NCBI GenBank assembly: GCA_019918135.1
Contig: WBZZ01002108.1
Location: 10,001 to 74,000, forward strand
DNA from: Paulinella micropora
Lineage: Eukaryota > Cercozoa > Imbricatea > Euglyphida > Paulinellidae
Direction of reading: 5' to 3'
DNA length: 64,000 bases
A program made the translations under genes and the position numbers. The notes under the pieces are model-generated. The model did not search any database. It was not told the origin of the DNA and saw only the letters and a list, made by a program, of their open reading frames with translations. Below are positions 38,513 to 48,989 of the stretch, in pieces (the first letter of the stretch is position 1; each line of letters starts with the position of its first letter).

Positions 38513-39696
38513 ATGATGCTAGAAGAGGCAGGCCATGCGCCGCCCGTGCCTGACTTGCAGCGGGCCAACGCGTTCGTGCATGAGAACCTGGCTGCCAGCA
38601 CTGAGCTCCTCAGAAAAGTGGCGCTCGGTAGCCAAGACTTGGGTCGCGAAAGGTTGGAGCAGGAGCGGCTTTCGAGCCAGCGGGCATGCGAGGTTCTTCG
38701 CCAGGAAAACGCAGCGCTCAGGACGAGGCAGGCAGAGCTGCTGGCAGCCAATTCGCGACTAGCTCAAAAGGTTCAGCACCTAACTGAACAGAGCGCAGAC
38801 AGGGAGGCGCTGTCCGTTGCCAAATCCGCCCTAGAGGCCAAGCTCGAGGAACTTGCGCGGGAACTGTCTGACTGCTCGGCGGCGGCGGCGGGGCTACAGC
38901 GGCGGAACGAGGTTCTGGTGGCAGAAAACGTACGCTTGCAAGAAAGCTCTGCCTCGAACTCCGAGCTGCGCCAAAAAAACGAAGCGCTGCGCTTGCGATT
39001 GCAGCAGGAGGTAGACTCCAATCTTAGGCTTGTAGGGCAGGAGCTGCGTTGGCAACAAGAGCTTGCGCAGCTGCAAGCCAGCGTGGCAAAACTGCGCGAA
39101 GAAGCGGCGCAGCTAGCTCGGGGAAGGCCGGCGCAGAGAACGAACTGGAGCAGGCGGCGCTAGCGGCGCAGCGTCAGCTGCAGGCCTGCCAGCATGCGGG
39201 CGAGAAGACCCAAAACGAGTGCGAGGAGTGGCGCAGCAAATGCGAGCAGTTGCAGAAGCGAGTGCGTGAGGTTGAGTCCAAACGCGAAGACGGGAAGCCG
39301 GAGCTGGCGGCTCTGCGACTAGAGATTGAGCGACTGAAACAGGCCAACTCAGATCTGCAAGCCCTCACAGGCAGGCTCAGTCTCTGCACGCTGCCAAGCG
39401 GTAGCCACACAATTGCCAGCAGCGGCGGAAACGGCAGCAGTAGCAGCAGTAGCAGCAGCGACAGCAACCGGGGCCCCGACTTTTGTCGGCTTGTGCATTG
39501 GGGACGACGCCAGATTGTTTATTTTACTCTGCGCGTGCGCGGGCTAGCTCACGACAGGTACTTTGGAGTTGTCGACAGCAAAGGACGCCGAGTCTACGAA
39601 AGCGTCGTAGATTTTAGAAGCGCCTTGACTTTCTCAACCAAGTCGTGCCCGAGCCAACGCCGCCAGATCCGGGGGCAGGCGAACATAGCGCGGTAG
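38513..39696 (+). CDS. Coiled-coil protein with C-terminal globular module, frame change inside
   Basis: The ATG at 38513 opens a long heptad-type coiled coil (ENAALRTRQAELLAANSRL; LRQKNEALRLRLQQE). Near 39120 the coil continues in the next frame (ENELEQAALAAQRQLQ) with no GT-AG intron that fits, so a one-base length change near the GGGG at about 39118 is likely, real or technical. After a Ser-rich linker (39415-39470) a compact C-terminal domain of about 65 residues follows (CRLVHWGRRQIVYFTLRV; FGVVDSKGRRVYESVVDF). No family is recognised; it may be a cytoskeletal or scaffold protein. Confidence 0.6.
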
Positions 39697-40073
39697 CGGG
39701 CGGGTGGCAAGCGGACCTTTCGTACCACAGGACTAATAAACAATCCTTCCTGCTTTTTCTTTGCTTAGTGGCAGGGGGGCAGCCCGTGCTGAAAATTTGT
39801 ATTAGCAGAGCCCCTTGCCGCTTGCAGGTCCCGAATAGCCACTTTGCGGATTCTGTAGGGACCGCGGCTCCCCCTGCGCGCCTCTCTGCCAGGGCATTTT
39901 TTCTTTGGAAAACCACTTAATACAAGAAGCCGGGCTGAGAACGCTCAAATTGCGTGGAGTTGAGTTTAGATCTTTGAAAGTTTACTAGAAATTAAAACTT
40001 TAATAAAAACCAAAACCCAAAGTCAGTGAGGACCTGGGGGGGGCATGCCCTTCACTGAGCTCCCTTTTCTCCC

Positions 40074-40320
40074 TCAGGTAGAGGCAATCTGCCCGACGCG
40101 CCTCGTGCAAAGCCCTGGCGAAGCTTCAGTTCGAGCGCTTGCAAATCCTTTTTGCACAAGAGTCAAATCCTCGCGGCGTTTCTGGAGTTCCAGAGAGCGC
40201 CTCTCCCGCTCGGACTGAGCCTGCAAACTCAAGTTGTCCCCAAGCAGGCGGGCGTAGGCAGGCGTCCTGTGTCCAAATAAAACAAGGCGCCACTCGACCT
40301 CCTGCACCACGACTATACTC
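40074..40320 (-). pseudogene. Shadow of the alpha/beta-hydrolase gene fused to coiled-coil codons
   Basis: On minus, GAGTGGCGCCTTGTTTTAT and the following bases match the oxyanion-hole region of the hydrolase at about 58100, but continue into a coiled-coil-like frame (LSLQAQSERERRSLEL). It is shared with 49945-50190. It is a chimeric gene fragment. Confidence 0.5.
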
Positions 40321-40504
40321 CTGCCGGGGTCATGCCTGCGCTACCATTACTCCCCGTCCCCATACCCCCACACTCAGATCGCCTTTAAGCGTCACCGCAC
40401 GCGCGCGCTCATTTCTCCCTTCTCTTTCTCCGTTCTCTTTTCCCCCCCTCTCCCCTTCTCCTCCCGCCCCCTTCCGAAAGGGGGAGGGGAGGGGAGAGAT
40501 ATAA

Positions 40505-41065
40505 AAACTTGTCATTTGCGCAAGCAAAAAAAATGGCGCGCCGTTTCTTTTCGCGGGAAAACATCCGCCCCACCCCCAGGCCCACGGAAGCCGGAACAGC
40601 CGGTTAATGTGGTGCTAAATTGAGCTGTTCCGGATAAGGTCGGAAAAGGTAGTGCTTCCTAGATTTCCGGGAAAACACACACAAGACAATTTGGCGCCAA
40701 GTTTATTTCGAGAAACGAGAGAAAGAAAAAAGTCCACTTCAAGACGCCACCGCCTCCCGCCCCGATCTCTCCCTCTCCCTGTCCCCCCCTATCCTTTTCT
40801 CGCCCCCGCTCTCCTTACTCCCCGTTCTTTCCCCTTTCCCGTTCTTTCCCCCCTCTTCCCTTCTCCTCCCGCTCCCCTTCGAAAGGGGGAGGGAAGGAGG
40901 GATTTGAAAACTTGTCATTTGCGCAATAAAAAAAATGGTGCGCGGTTTTTCTTCCGCGAGAAAACATCCGATTTCCCGCAGACCCGGCAGCAACCGGGAC
41001 GGCCTGTTCATTTGGCGCTAAATCGTGCTGTTCTGGATAAGGTCGAGAAGTCAACGAAAAACAAA
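40505..41065 (+). promoter_or_regulatory. E2F-like modules D2 and D3
   Basis: Two copies (40505-40650 and 40908-41065) have the same word order as D1: CTTGTCATTTGCGCAA, TGGCGCGCCG or TGGTGCGCGG, TCGCGGGAAAAC or CCGCGAGAAAAC, and GGTGCTAAAT or TTTGGCGCTAAAT. Between them lies TTTGGCGCCAAG (40690). Confidence 0.5.
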
Positions 41066-41112
41066 TAAAGTAATGATTTAGACACGCGCAAATCACCCTA
41101 CAAAAAATCTGT

Positions 41113-43419
41113 TTAAGCACCCAGGTTGAGGGTGGCTTCTGCCCTTGTCATTTCTACTAAAGGAGCCAGCAGCTGCGAGCGCATCTCCTTCCAACAAGCG
41201 TAGCTATAGCGTGTTGACAAGCCCAGGTCCACGCGGAGGGCCAGCTCTTGGCACAAGATACCCAAACGACGCGGGGGTTCCGTATCTTGAAGTACATAGC
41301 CGGAAATTTCACTCAACGGATTTTGGCTGTATGGGTCGCGCCTGAGAGCCGCCAGGGTTTCTTTGAGCTCCAGGACCAGCTTGTTCCACGGGGGGTGTAC
41401 GGAACCCTTGTAGGCGGCCGCCTCGACGCGATCAAATAGCCTGGCCACGTAGCCAGCCAGCTCGCGCCGCGTGTCGTTGCCCTGGAACCACGGGCGCGCG
41501 TAGGGCCACAAGTCAAACGGGCACTGCCTATTGCTGAGGATTGAAAGTGGCCGCTCGGAACGCACCGCGTCGCCCAACGTGCCAGAGCAGACCAAGAATG
41601 TCCAGAGCTCGGGCGACAACTCAGGCGGGGCGGCGCGGCCGACGTTGGCTCGTATTGCGGCCATCGCCCGCCGAGCCCTGGCAGCGCTTAGCCAGAGCCG
41701 GAAGTCCTTGACGCAATATGCCACTTCACCCTGTGGCGACTTAAAGCAACGCAAGATCGAAAACTCGCCCCGCAGCCCTTGAGCGGGCAGCGCGGGCCCG
41801 CGCGGCGGCCACAAGAGTGGGGGCGCTCCGCTCTCATTAGGGGAGGCCACGTCAGGCAACCAGAAACGTCCGCAATGAAGCGGCACGCCCAGGGAGCACA
41901 GCCCGTGCCAGACTAGGCGCTGCAGTTCAAAAAGCCCGGGCAAATGACTTTGCACTTGCCCCGGCAGGTAGCTCTGGAGCCTAAAGCTGTAGAAAGAAAA
42001 CTCTTGGCAGCCGAGCGCGCCCGGGCGCGGCCCCGCGAACAGGCGCTGGTACGACTGTCCCCAGGCCAACAAGTGCTGGTGGTGCACGTCATCTGCGACC
42101 GCGGGCCCCGGCGGGGGCCGCAGAGCCAGCGTGAGTCTCAGCGTCGGCGGAGATTTGCTGCCCCAGAGCTGCGCCAGCACGGCGCCGGCCGGCCAGTCCT
42201 GCGAGTGCCAGGGCGGGCCGCGGTCAACCAGCGTCAGGTGCACGGGCGCCAGCAGCCGCAGGGCGTCCAGGTCGGCGGCGCTCGGCTGGTCCCACAGATC
42301 GAGCTCGTGCAGCCGTAGCTCTAAAAAAGAAGGTGAAGCGCCACCAAGAGGCAGGAGCGCCCGGTGCAGCTTCTCCAGGGCGCCGCGCTCCCATCGCCCG
42401 GTGTATTCAAAGTTCAGGCGCTGGGATGTCGTGTTCATACAAACGCTCAGATTGAGGACATAGGATTGTAGCGCCGGGGTGCAGGCACGGTCCCAGTCGA
42501 GCCCGCCCGCGTCCTCCTCGGTTGCGAGCTTTTGCATCACCTCAATCAGGTTTTGTGGTTGCATGCCACATCCCGCAACCACGCGCCGCAGCCGCGGCCA
42601 ACGTACCGGCCGCGGCCCTACAGGCAGCACCAGGCCGTCCTCCGCGTCCTTGACGTAGCGGGTGGCCTCGGAACTCCCTAAAACTTCGCACACCTCGAGC
42701 GTCGGGGCCAACAGTTCAAAGCCCCCGCCCCACAACCGAGGGCTGCCGCAGTCGACTAGTTGCAGGCACCGCAACGGCGGCACGGGGCCCGATTGCGGCC
42801 ACAGCGCGCTCACTCCGCGCGGCCCAAGGTACATCGACTCTAGGCGCAGTTCTTGTACACCAGACAGGCTGTGGCGTAGCGCCTCTTCAAGCGGCTGCCT
42901 GATATCGAATTCAAACTCTTCTGGCTCATACTCATTTTCGAGCGTGAGGGATAAGGCCACCAGCTGGCTCGCGCCACATTCTGTCCAAGCCCCCAAAAGC
43001 TCGGCGGCCGCGTACGCGTCACACTCCAGGAACAGGTGCGTGACGTGGCAAAACCAGCGAAGAGCTAGCTGCAACAAGCGCCGCTTCCGCGGGAGAATAG
43101 GAACCTGTATGGGCAGACTGTTTCGGCTATAGTTGAGCGTGAGTGACGTGCAGAGCTGGGGGTAAACAACCAGCTCCTCGGCAGCTGCTAAGACGTTCTC
43201 GGGCAGGTCGACTGTAGAAGTTGCGTCGTTGAGGGCTAGGGCCAGCCACAACTGAGGAAGGAGGTACACATCTAGCTGCTGTTTCCAGGCTTTTGATGTC
43301 CGCAGCAGAGACACCAGGTCCTGTTGCGCCAGCAGCCCTGCTCCGTGCGAGAAGAAGAATTCTTGCCAATCGTTGAGGGCGCTAGGGGCAACAGTGCACT
43401 GGCGCTTGCGCGGGCGCAT
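41113..43419 (-). CDS. F-box-like / leucine-rich-repeat protein
   Basis: The protein has 768 residues in one exon, ATG at 43419. The N-terminal LNDWQEFFFSHGAGLL...DLVSLLRTSKAWKQQ resembles an F-box helix set. Then come irregular leucine-rich segments: LTLNYSRNSLPIQVPIL, LVALSLTLENEYEP, VQELRLESMYLGPRGV, LRCLQLVDCGSPRLWGGG, FLELRLHELDLWD, VHLTLVDRGPP. The C-terminal part is helical. F-box/LRR proteins present substrates to SCF ubiquitin ligases; that role is inferred from architecture only. Strong G/C codon bias matches the neighbours. Confidence 0.65.
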   Translation of the reverse strand: MRPRKRQCTVAPSALNDWQEFFFSHGAGLLAQQDLVSLLRTSKAWKQQLDVYLLPQLWLALALNDATSTVDLPENVLAAAEELVVYPQLCTSLTLNYSRNSLPIQVPILPRKRRLLQLALRWFCHVTHLFLECDAYAAAELLGAWTECGASQLVALSLTLENEYEPEEFEFDIRQPLEEALRHSLSGVQELRLESMYLGPRGVSALWPQSGPVPPLRCLQLVDCGSPRLWGGGFELLAPTLEVCEVLGSSEATRYVKDAEDGLVLPVGPRPVRWPRLRRVVAGCGMQPQNLIEVMQKLATEEDAGGLDWDRACTPALQSYVLNLSVCMNTTSQRLNFEYTGRWERGALEKLHRALLPLGGASPSFLELRLHELDLWDQPSAADLDALRLLAPVHLTLVDRGPPWHSQDWPAGAVLAQLWGSKSPPTLRLTLALRPPPGPAVADDVHHQHLLAWGQSYQRLFAGPRPGALGCQEFSFYSFRLQSYLPGQVQSHLPGLFELQRLVWHGLCSLGVPLHCGRFWLPDVASPNESGAPPLLWPPRGPALPAQGLRGEFSILRCFKSPQGEVAYCVKDFRLWLSAARARRAMAAIRANVGRAAPPELSPELWTFLVCSGTLGDAVRSERPLSILSNRQCPFDLWPYARPWFQGNDTRRELAGYVARLFDRVEAAAYKGSVHPPWNKLVLELKETLAALRRDPYSQNPLSEISGYVLQDTEPPRRLGILCQELALRVDLGLSTRYSYACWKEMRSQLLAPLVEMTRAEATLNLGA

Positions 43420-43787
43420 CTTCCTCCCTAATGAAATGTTAATTTTCTTAGACTAGACAAAGCTGGATTGAAATTCTTGGTAGTATACCAACCGGCCACG
43501 CGTCACAAGAAAAGGGGGGAGGGGCTCAGTGAAGGCGTTTCATGTATTTATTTATTTTTTTTTGTAGCTTCTCCGCCCTTCCCATGTTCTTTGAGCCCCC
43601 CGGGCTCAGGGGGCTCAAAGGCCCAGGTGGAGGGAAGAGAAAGAAAGGGGGGGGCGCCCCCCTCCCTATATGGGCTCCAAAAAAGTTTACCTATTCTTGC
43701 TCCCCCTGTAGGAGGGGGGGGGGGCGCCAAGAAAGTGCGAAATCTTTTTTTTTTAAATCTCGACGGCCTTACACTTGGCACTGAAAA

Positions 43788-43831
<44 letters not shown>

Positions 43832-44067
43832 CACGATCTGCCTTTAAGATCAAAGAGATAATCCAACCATGAGAGCACGCCATCTCTGGGAGCTGCTGAT
43901 GGGCGGTGCTGACCTAGAGTCGGGGGCCAGCCCCTCCCGCGAGCAAGCGCGCTGGCAGAAAAGAAAGCGCCATCACGACGACGAGAGCACTGCCATTGGC
44001 GGGACTAGACCGACCCCAAGTAAGAGCCACTAGAGGTCTCGATCTGATTTATTCCATTTAGGCGCCA
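43420..44067. other. Repeat-rich intergenic region
   Basis: It contains a GAGCCCCC hairpin (43590-43618), a GGGGCGCCCC palindrome, the TGGGCTCCAAAAAAGTTT repeat shared with 63604, a core-cassette piece (43755-43790) and an (AG)n microsatellite (43791-43829). From 43869 a GC-rich open stretch of 50 codons (MRARHLWELLMGGADLE) ends at a GTAAGA donor at 44020 but does not join the next gene in phase. Confidence 0.6.
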
Positions 44068-45140
44068 ATGAGCGCAGGCAAGCCGGGGCCGCACAAAGGC
44101 AAGTTTGATTTACAACTGCGCCTCGGCAAGGAAGAACTCTTTGAGGAAAAGAGCCGATCCGTTTGCCAAAGCCTAGCATGGCTTGCCTATCCACTGGCGC
44201 GCAGCCTGGAGCTGCAAGGACTGCGCGGGGGTTCTTACGAGCTGCCGCGCCACAGCGAAGGATGCCTAATGCTGGCTGACTGCCAAGAAGTCACCTTGAT
44301 GCTTGGAGGCCCGCCCAAACAGCTGAGTCTGGTGGACTGCGTGGCTTGCACCACGGCTCTAAAACCAACCTTACCCTCAACGGGGTGGTCCGACGAAGTC
44401 AAAGACAGAGGGCTCAGGCTCGAATACACGCTAGAGACCCGTGCTTTCAAACGTCGCAATCGGATCGGGCGCCGGCTGTGGGACATAAGCGAATTGAGTG
44501 TAGAAGACCTGGAAATGCAGCAGAGTTTGGCTCAGGCCAGGACCTGAGCTGGCCCGGCTTGGATTTATCCTACTACAAATACGCTTCTGTCTACTCGCTT
44601 CGAATCCGCTACAACGGCGCTTGCACCGACGACAAACTAGCACGCCTCTTGGCAGAGGCAGGCCTGCCGCGGGACATAGGGCGTTTGGTGACAGAGTATG
44701 TCCCGTCGACCTGCATTGTGGGGGGCAAGCGGTTGCGTCGTAGCTTGTGGGGGGGCCGTACACCTAAAGTGCATTCAGGTGAGATGTGTGATGAGTATGA
44801 TGAACGTAACAGCACAGTGGGCGCGTTGGAGTTGGAGGGGTTCGCTCTGGGGGCTGACGTGCCCGATGTTCTTAGTGATTTTCTGGAACCTTTCACGAAA
44901 AAGAGGCTCCGATTGGTCAAATGCACACTTGCGCCGCCGACAAACGCGCTAGCTTGGGAAAAGGCTTTTCGAAAAACGACTGTCGGGCTAGAAGAACTTT
45001 CTTGGCACGGCTGCGATTTCGTCGACGATAGATTTGTCGCACTGATATTTAATGATGCTGATCTCCTGTCCGGCCGGCGGGACCTCAGCACGATCCTAGA
45101 AAGCCTGGACCTCAGTGGCTGCGTCGTCAGACATGGTTAG
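44068..45140 (+). CDS. LRR-type gene, paralogue of 61002-62378, damaged
   Basis: The ATG at 44068 (MSAGKPGPHKGKFDLQLRL) opens a frame to 44547; the rest of the protein is read in another frame to 45140 (VYSLRIRYNGAC; LLAEAGLPRDIGRLVTEYVP; ELSWHGCDFVDD). The paralogue shows the same order in one frame through this point. Relative to it this copy carries a Trp-to-stop change and a one-base length difference near 44550-44600. The LRR-like C-terminal part (LESLDLSGC) stops early. It is probably a decaying copy, though a sequencing slip is possible. Confidence 0.6.
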
Positions 45141-45390
45141 CCTAAGGCAACCACGTCACGCTGTCTCTGCCGCCCCCCCCCTTCCCGACGCGGCAGAGTC
45201 TGGGAGTGGAAGAAGGGGGGGGGGAGAGGTGGTTGGTTGGGGGGGGGGTTGTGTGCGGGGAGGTCTGTGCTCGCCCCCCCCCCTTTTTTTTCTGTACACA
45301 CACACTCACAGATACTTTAAAGAAAAATAGCGTTATACCCCAAAAGTCTATTCTGTGTGACCCACACAAGAAACAAGCCCTGATCATCGC

Positions 45391-46488
45391 ATGTCTACCG
45401 AGAGCGATAATGTGGAGGTCACGGTGACGTGGTACGAGCTTGACGATGATGCAGATTCAGAAAAGTTCCCCTGGCAGAAGCCACGAATTGTTGAAAAGAC
45501 TACACTGTATATGGTGGCTGCGAGCATTGTGTTGGAGGGAGTAGCCTTGATTGGACAAGCGATCAAGGCTAAGACGTACAGCCAGGAGAAACACTCCAAG
45601 CCATGTCTTGTGCCTGATATAAAGTCTCATATAGAACAGAAAATGGTCACCGAGGACCCAGAGCAATTACTTGACTGGTTGAAACAAGGCATACGGCAAA
45701 ATGAGGTGAAGCTGCGCGCTTCGACGTATGCAGTGCAATACTGGGAATTCGAGGACCAAAAGGACGTAATAAATGTGTCGCTTACCAAGGAGACAAAGTA
45801 CAATCTCCGAGGAGAAGTGGTCGCTGCTGAATGCTACGCGAAGTTGCGTGTCAACTGGCCCTATCCTACAGGAGGTCCGGCTGGACACGGAGATAGAAAT
45901 TCAATGGCACAGGGTTTGGTCTGTGGATCGCAAGGCGAAACGCACCCCTCTGATACCGATAACAAAACCAAGTCTCAGCTCTTGTCGCGAGTCCTAACTT
46001 GGCTAATTACGCAGCAACCCAGGTACTTGGCGACCAAAGGCGCGGTCGAGGCTGCAATTGAGTTAGACAGAGCATTACAGATTGCAGGACATAAAGGTTT
46101 ATTCGTCCCGGCTTCGCAGGAAATAGCTTCTAGCAGTCTCACGATTTCACAACCCAAGCTAAAACAAATGCTACAGGCGGCGGATGTTCCTGGTGAATGG
46201 CTGCAAAAGTTTAATGCCCCGGGCAGCAATCTGCTTGCTTGGTTTAAATCGCTAGGTTACTACAGGGTGAAACTACTTATTGCCCTGCTCGAAAATATGT
46301 CAACGGCCTCGACACAAGTGAAAGATGTGGTTACGCAGCTCAACAAGCTGCTGCCGCAGCTCTGGACAGCATCGCCATCCTTGCACGAAAATAGCACGCC
46401 CACCGTCTTTCGGGTGATACACGCCATAAACTGCGCAATAATTGTGCTGTTATTGGCAATGGCTTGGAGATGCCACCAGTGGTTTTAA
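45391..46488 (+). CDS. Membrane-anchored hypothetical protein
   Basis: The protein has 365 residues from the ATG at 45391. An acidic N-terminus (WYELDDDADSEKFPWQ) is followed by a hydrophobic segment (TLYMVAASIVLEGVALIG, about 50-67), a long soluble part with helical stretches (LLSRVLTWLITQQPRYLATK; LLIALLENMSTASTQVKDVV), and a C-terminal membrane span (INCAIIVLLLAMAW, about 345-360). No family is recognised. Codons are less GC-biased than neighbouring genes. Domain order suggests a tail-anchored or two-pass membrane protein. Confidence 0.6.
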   Translation: MSTESDNVEVTVTWYELDDDADSEKFPWQKPRIVEKTTLYMVAASIVLEGVALIGQAIKAKTYSQEKHSKPCLVPDIKSHIEQKMVTEDPEQLLDWLKQGIRQNEVKLRASTYAVQYWEFEDQKDVINVSLTKETKYNLRGEVVAAECYAKLRVNWPYPTGGPAGHGDRNSMAQGLVCGSQGETHPSDTDNKTKSQLLSRVLTWLITQQPRYLATKGAVEAAIELDRALQIAGHKGLFVPASQEIASSSLTISQPKLKQMLQAADVPGEWLQKFNAPGSNLLAWFKSLGYYRVKLLIALLENMSTASTQVKDVVTQLNKLLPQLWTASPSLHENSTPTVFRVIHAINCAIIVLLLAMAWRCHQWF

Positions 46489-46761
46489 AAAATGTACTCG
46501 CCCCGCAGAGTTGAAAAATAGCCAAATACATTAAAAATCGTGTTTTTTTTAGTACGAGAAAGAGAACAGAGGCAGCCGGGAGAGGGGAGAGGGGAGGGAG
46601 AGGGGAGGGGAGGGGAGGGGGAGGGGGGGAGAGAGAAGCGACAGGGGGGAGTGGCAGCAGCGAACGACTCTTTTTCTGGGGGGCCGTTTATAGGCCCAGG
46701 AGAAATAAGGAGATGGACGATAAAACCAGAAAATTGCAAGAAGTGCAAGGAGAAGAAAGGG
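46489..46761. other. Short intergenic region with polypurine tract
   Basis: A G/A-only tract (about 46555-46650, GGGGAGAGGGGAGGGAG type) precedes the multi-exon gene; possible promoter region. Confidence 0.5.
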
Positions 46762-48320
46762 ATGGACTACGACAATAAAAAGAAGGAGAGCTTGCTGGTC
46801 ACGTCGGAGGACACGGTTGAACTATCCTTGACAAAACACCAAATCCGTCGTAGATCTCATCTGCCCATCCTGCTAGGTGGTGGGACGCATTGGTGCGTTT
46901 CACATTATATTTGCTTGCAGGTCGGTCATTTGCTGGTTCTGTACAAAGGTGTTAGTATTTGCTTTATTGGTTTTGCTATGTAGTATCGTTGGTCTCTTCA
47001 TTCTCCTTGCTCTGTACGTGGGGCATGGACCTAAGCCCAAATTTACTTATCCCGCTGTCACCTCAGGTACAAACGCTAGTCCGGGGGTAGTGAGCACGTC
47101 AAACTAACATGTCTGCTCTCGTGTAGAAAGCTTATGGGCGTATATAATTGCCGCGTTGGGTTCTCTCGTCTTGTTTGTCGTTCTGGACGAGGTAGCAGGA
47201 ATGCGTACAAACCGCCCCCTTCACTAGTCTGTCAAATACCAACTCACTGCAGGTATGTAATGCTTCCCACTGGGAATGGCTAGGAAGCTACATCGAAAAT
47301 CCGCCGCCTACTACTTCGGAGCCAGATCGCCCTGACAAGGTAGCTGCTAGCGTGAGAGTGACGAGTACGGATTGTAACTGTGCATAGTTTATCAGGCGCT
47401 GGCGCAACTCCCACTCCTCCGCCGCCCAGGTGGGAGCAGGCGCGTTCGTACTGGCGCGGGCCGACGACGCCGAGACCAGGTGCTGCTGATTGGACTCGTT
47501 GTCTGTAGTGTGCTTCTTGTGTAATGCTCCTTACCCCTTTCCCATATTCGTGTCTCTCTCTCTCTCTCTCGCGCTCTCAGATGTATGTTCACCAGCTATT
47601 TGCTCGGCAGCTCTATGTTGCTACTGGGGTAATCGCACCTTTCTCGTTTGTTTGCGTGGACCCTGTGGGGCGTGAGCTTGAGCTTGCGCGGATCAAAAGT
47701 CGGTGTGTGTTCTAGGCTTGCCTCTTATGCTTGGTGGGGCTCGCGCCGTTACTTCGCTTGGCGAAGTGACCACGCCCTCATGGAAGCACACCTCTTAGTC
47801 CTCGGCATGTTGTCCTTCATGGTGTCGCACTCCTTGGAACTGGAGCTTCTTGTGGTAATAGCCCCCACCAACATTTCTAATTGGCCAGCAGCCAAACGTA
47901 ACTCAAGGTATTTGTGGTGTGTGTTCGGTAGGTAAGTTTGGCGGTAGCTCTGCTGTCTATCCGCGCTGGCCTCATGGTCATAGCTGCTTGCAGATAAACA
48001 ATGCTGGGTTTCTTTTATTATGCTATCTTATGTGCAGAGTAAAGCACGCATTTTGATTACTGCTGGATTTTCTGCAGGCTGTAAGCATACACAAACATAC
48101 AGTCCTTCTCTTGATTTACATGTCTGTGGCAGGTGTGGTTCTGGCGATGCGATACGCGGGAGGTCCTGGGGAAGTCTGTTGGTTCGTTACAGGTTTTTCT
48201 TTGATGCTGCTGGGTCTTGTGCCCAAAGGGCTGGACATGACCGGCCAGTTCATGTGGGGTACTGCCGTCCTCCATCTCATGGATTCGACTGGTCTGCTGC
48301 TCCGCGCCTGTGTGTGTTGA
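46762..48320 (+). CDS. Multi-pass membrane protein, multi-exon gene
   Basis: Exons with matching phases: 46762-46815, 46877-47066, 47127-47191, 47253-47339, 47388-47429, 47480-47520, 47581-47628 and 47716-47907. The introns are 61, 60, 61, 48, 50, 60 and 87 bases with GT-AG ends; one has a CTAAC branch site (47104) and a pyrimidine tract. Membrane segments can be read within or across these joins: VLVFALLVLLCSIVGLFILL, LWAYIIAALGSLVLFVVL, VLLIGLVVCSVLLV and YLLGSSMLLLGLASY, then a further segment (LLVLGMLSFMVSH). The last exon ends at 48320 (CWFVTGFSLMLLGLVP, FMWGTAVLHLMDSTGLLL); how it connects to 47907 is unresolved, with a candidate exon at 47948-48038. At least six spans are likely. Family unknown. 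Confidence 0.6.
47067..47126 (+). other. Short intron, phase 1, with CTAAC branch site
   Basis: CAG/GTACAA donor, AAACTAACATG branch-like element, pyrimidine stretch and TGTAG acceptor; 60 bases. It is the clearest of the short introns in the window. Confidence 0.7.
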
Positions 48321-48574
48321 AGGGGGGAAGGGGCGGGGGAGGAGGGAGTTCACGTACGCCATTCTCCGTACTACTTATTTGACGGCTTTTTAGGTTTTGT
48401 CATCATGTTTCTGTGGGCACAATCATTGCCACACAAGGACGGCCTGCAGCATGCACATGAAATCAGCGGGCACGCTCTCGAGTCCCTCTTAGAATGTACG
48501 AAAGAAACTTAATAAAAAAAATCCCTGACAAAGTTTTAATCTTGGTAAGAAAGATTCCTGTTGTACTAGGTTAA

Positions 48575-48960
48575 TTACGCGCGTGAACCTCCCTCACCCC
48601 CGGACGCACGAGCCGCGCCCCCGTGCCCAGCCGCCCCCCGTGCTCCGTCCACACCAGGTAGCACAGCCACAGCCACGCCTCCTCCAGCGAATGCACAGCC
48701 AGGCCCGCGGGCCCGCGGTCGGCCGCCCCGCGGACGCCCGCACACACAGGCGCGCAGGCGGAACTGGTGGGCGGCCCGGAGCTCGCACACCACGACGGTG
48801 CGCCTGAACGTGAACTCGCCTCCTCCCGCGCGAGCGTCGTCCGCGCCGGCGAACACCTGCACCCCACACTCGCGGGCCAGCCCGTCCCCCGTGAACAGGC
48901 ACAGCTTGGACAGCCGCTGGTACAGCTCGCCCAGGTTCGTGGAGCCCCCCGCGGCATGCC
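48575..48960 (-). pseudogene. Damaged minus-strand coding stretch
   Basis: Coding-like words on minus in changing frames: LSKLCLFTGDGLARECGVQV, GEFTFRRTVVVCELRAAHQF, HSLEEAWLWLCYLVWTEHGG. Composition and lack of one frame suggest a decayed gene. Not recognised. Confidence 0.35.
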
Positions 48961-48989
48961 GGGCCCGCGCAGGCGCAGCTTCCCGGGCG

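Larger units (their letters stand above)
39697..41112. other. Repeat-rich intergenic region
   Basis: It holds the REVAIRDLQ-type segment (39800-39850), shared 3' segment copy 2 (39870-40002), a minus-strand hydrolase shadow (40074-40320), E2F-like modules D2 (40505-40650) and D3 (40908-41065), and CGAAAGGGGGAGGG hairpin stems near 40475 and 40880. No whole gene. Confidence 0.65.

Noticed and set aside
43869-44019. Possible 5' exon of the LRR gene at 44068
   Set aside because: The GTAAGA donor is good but the phase does not fit the next exon, and the paralogue lacks a matching part.
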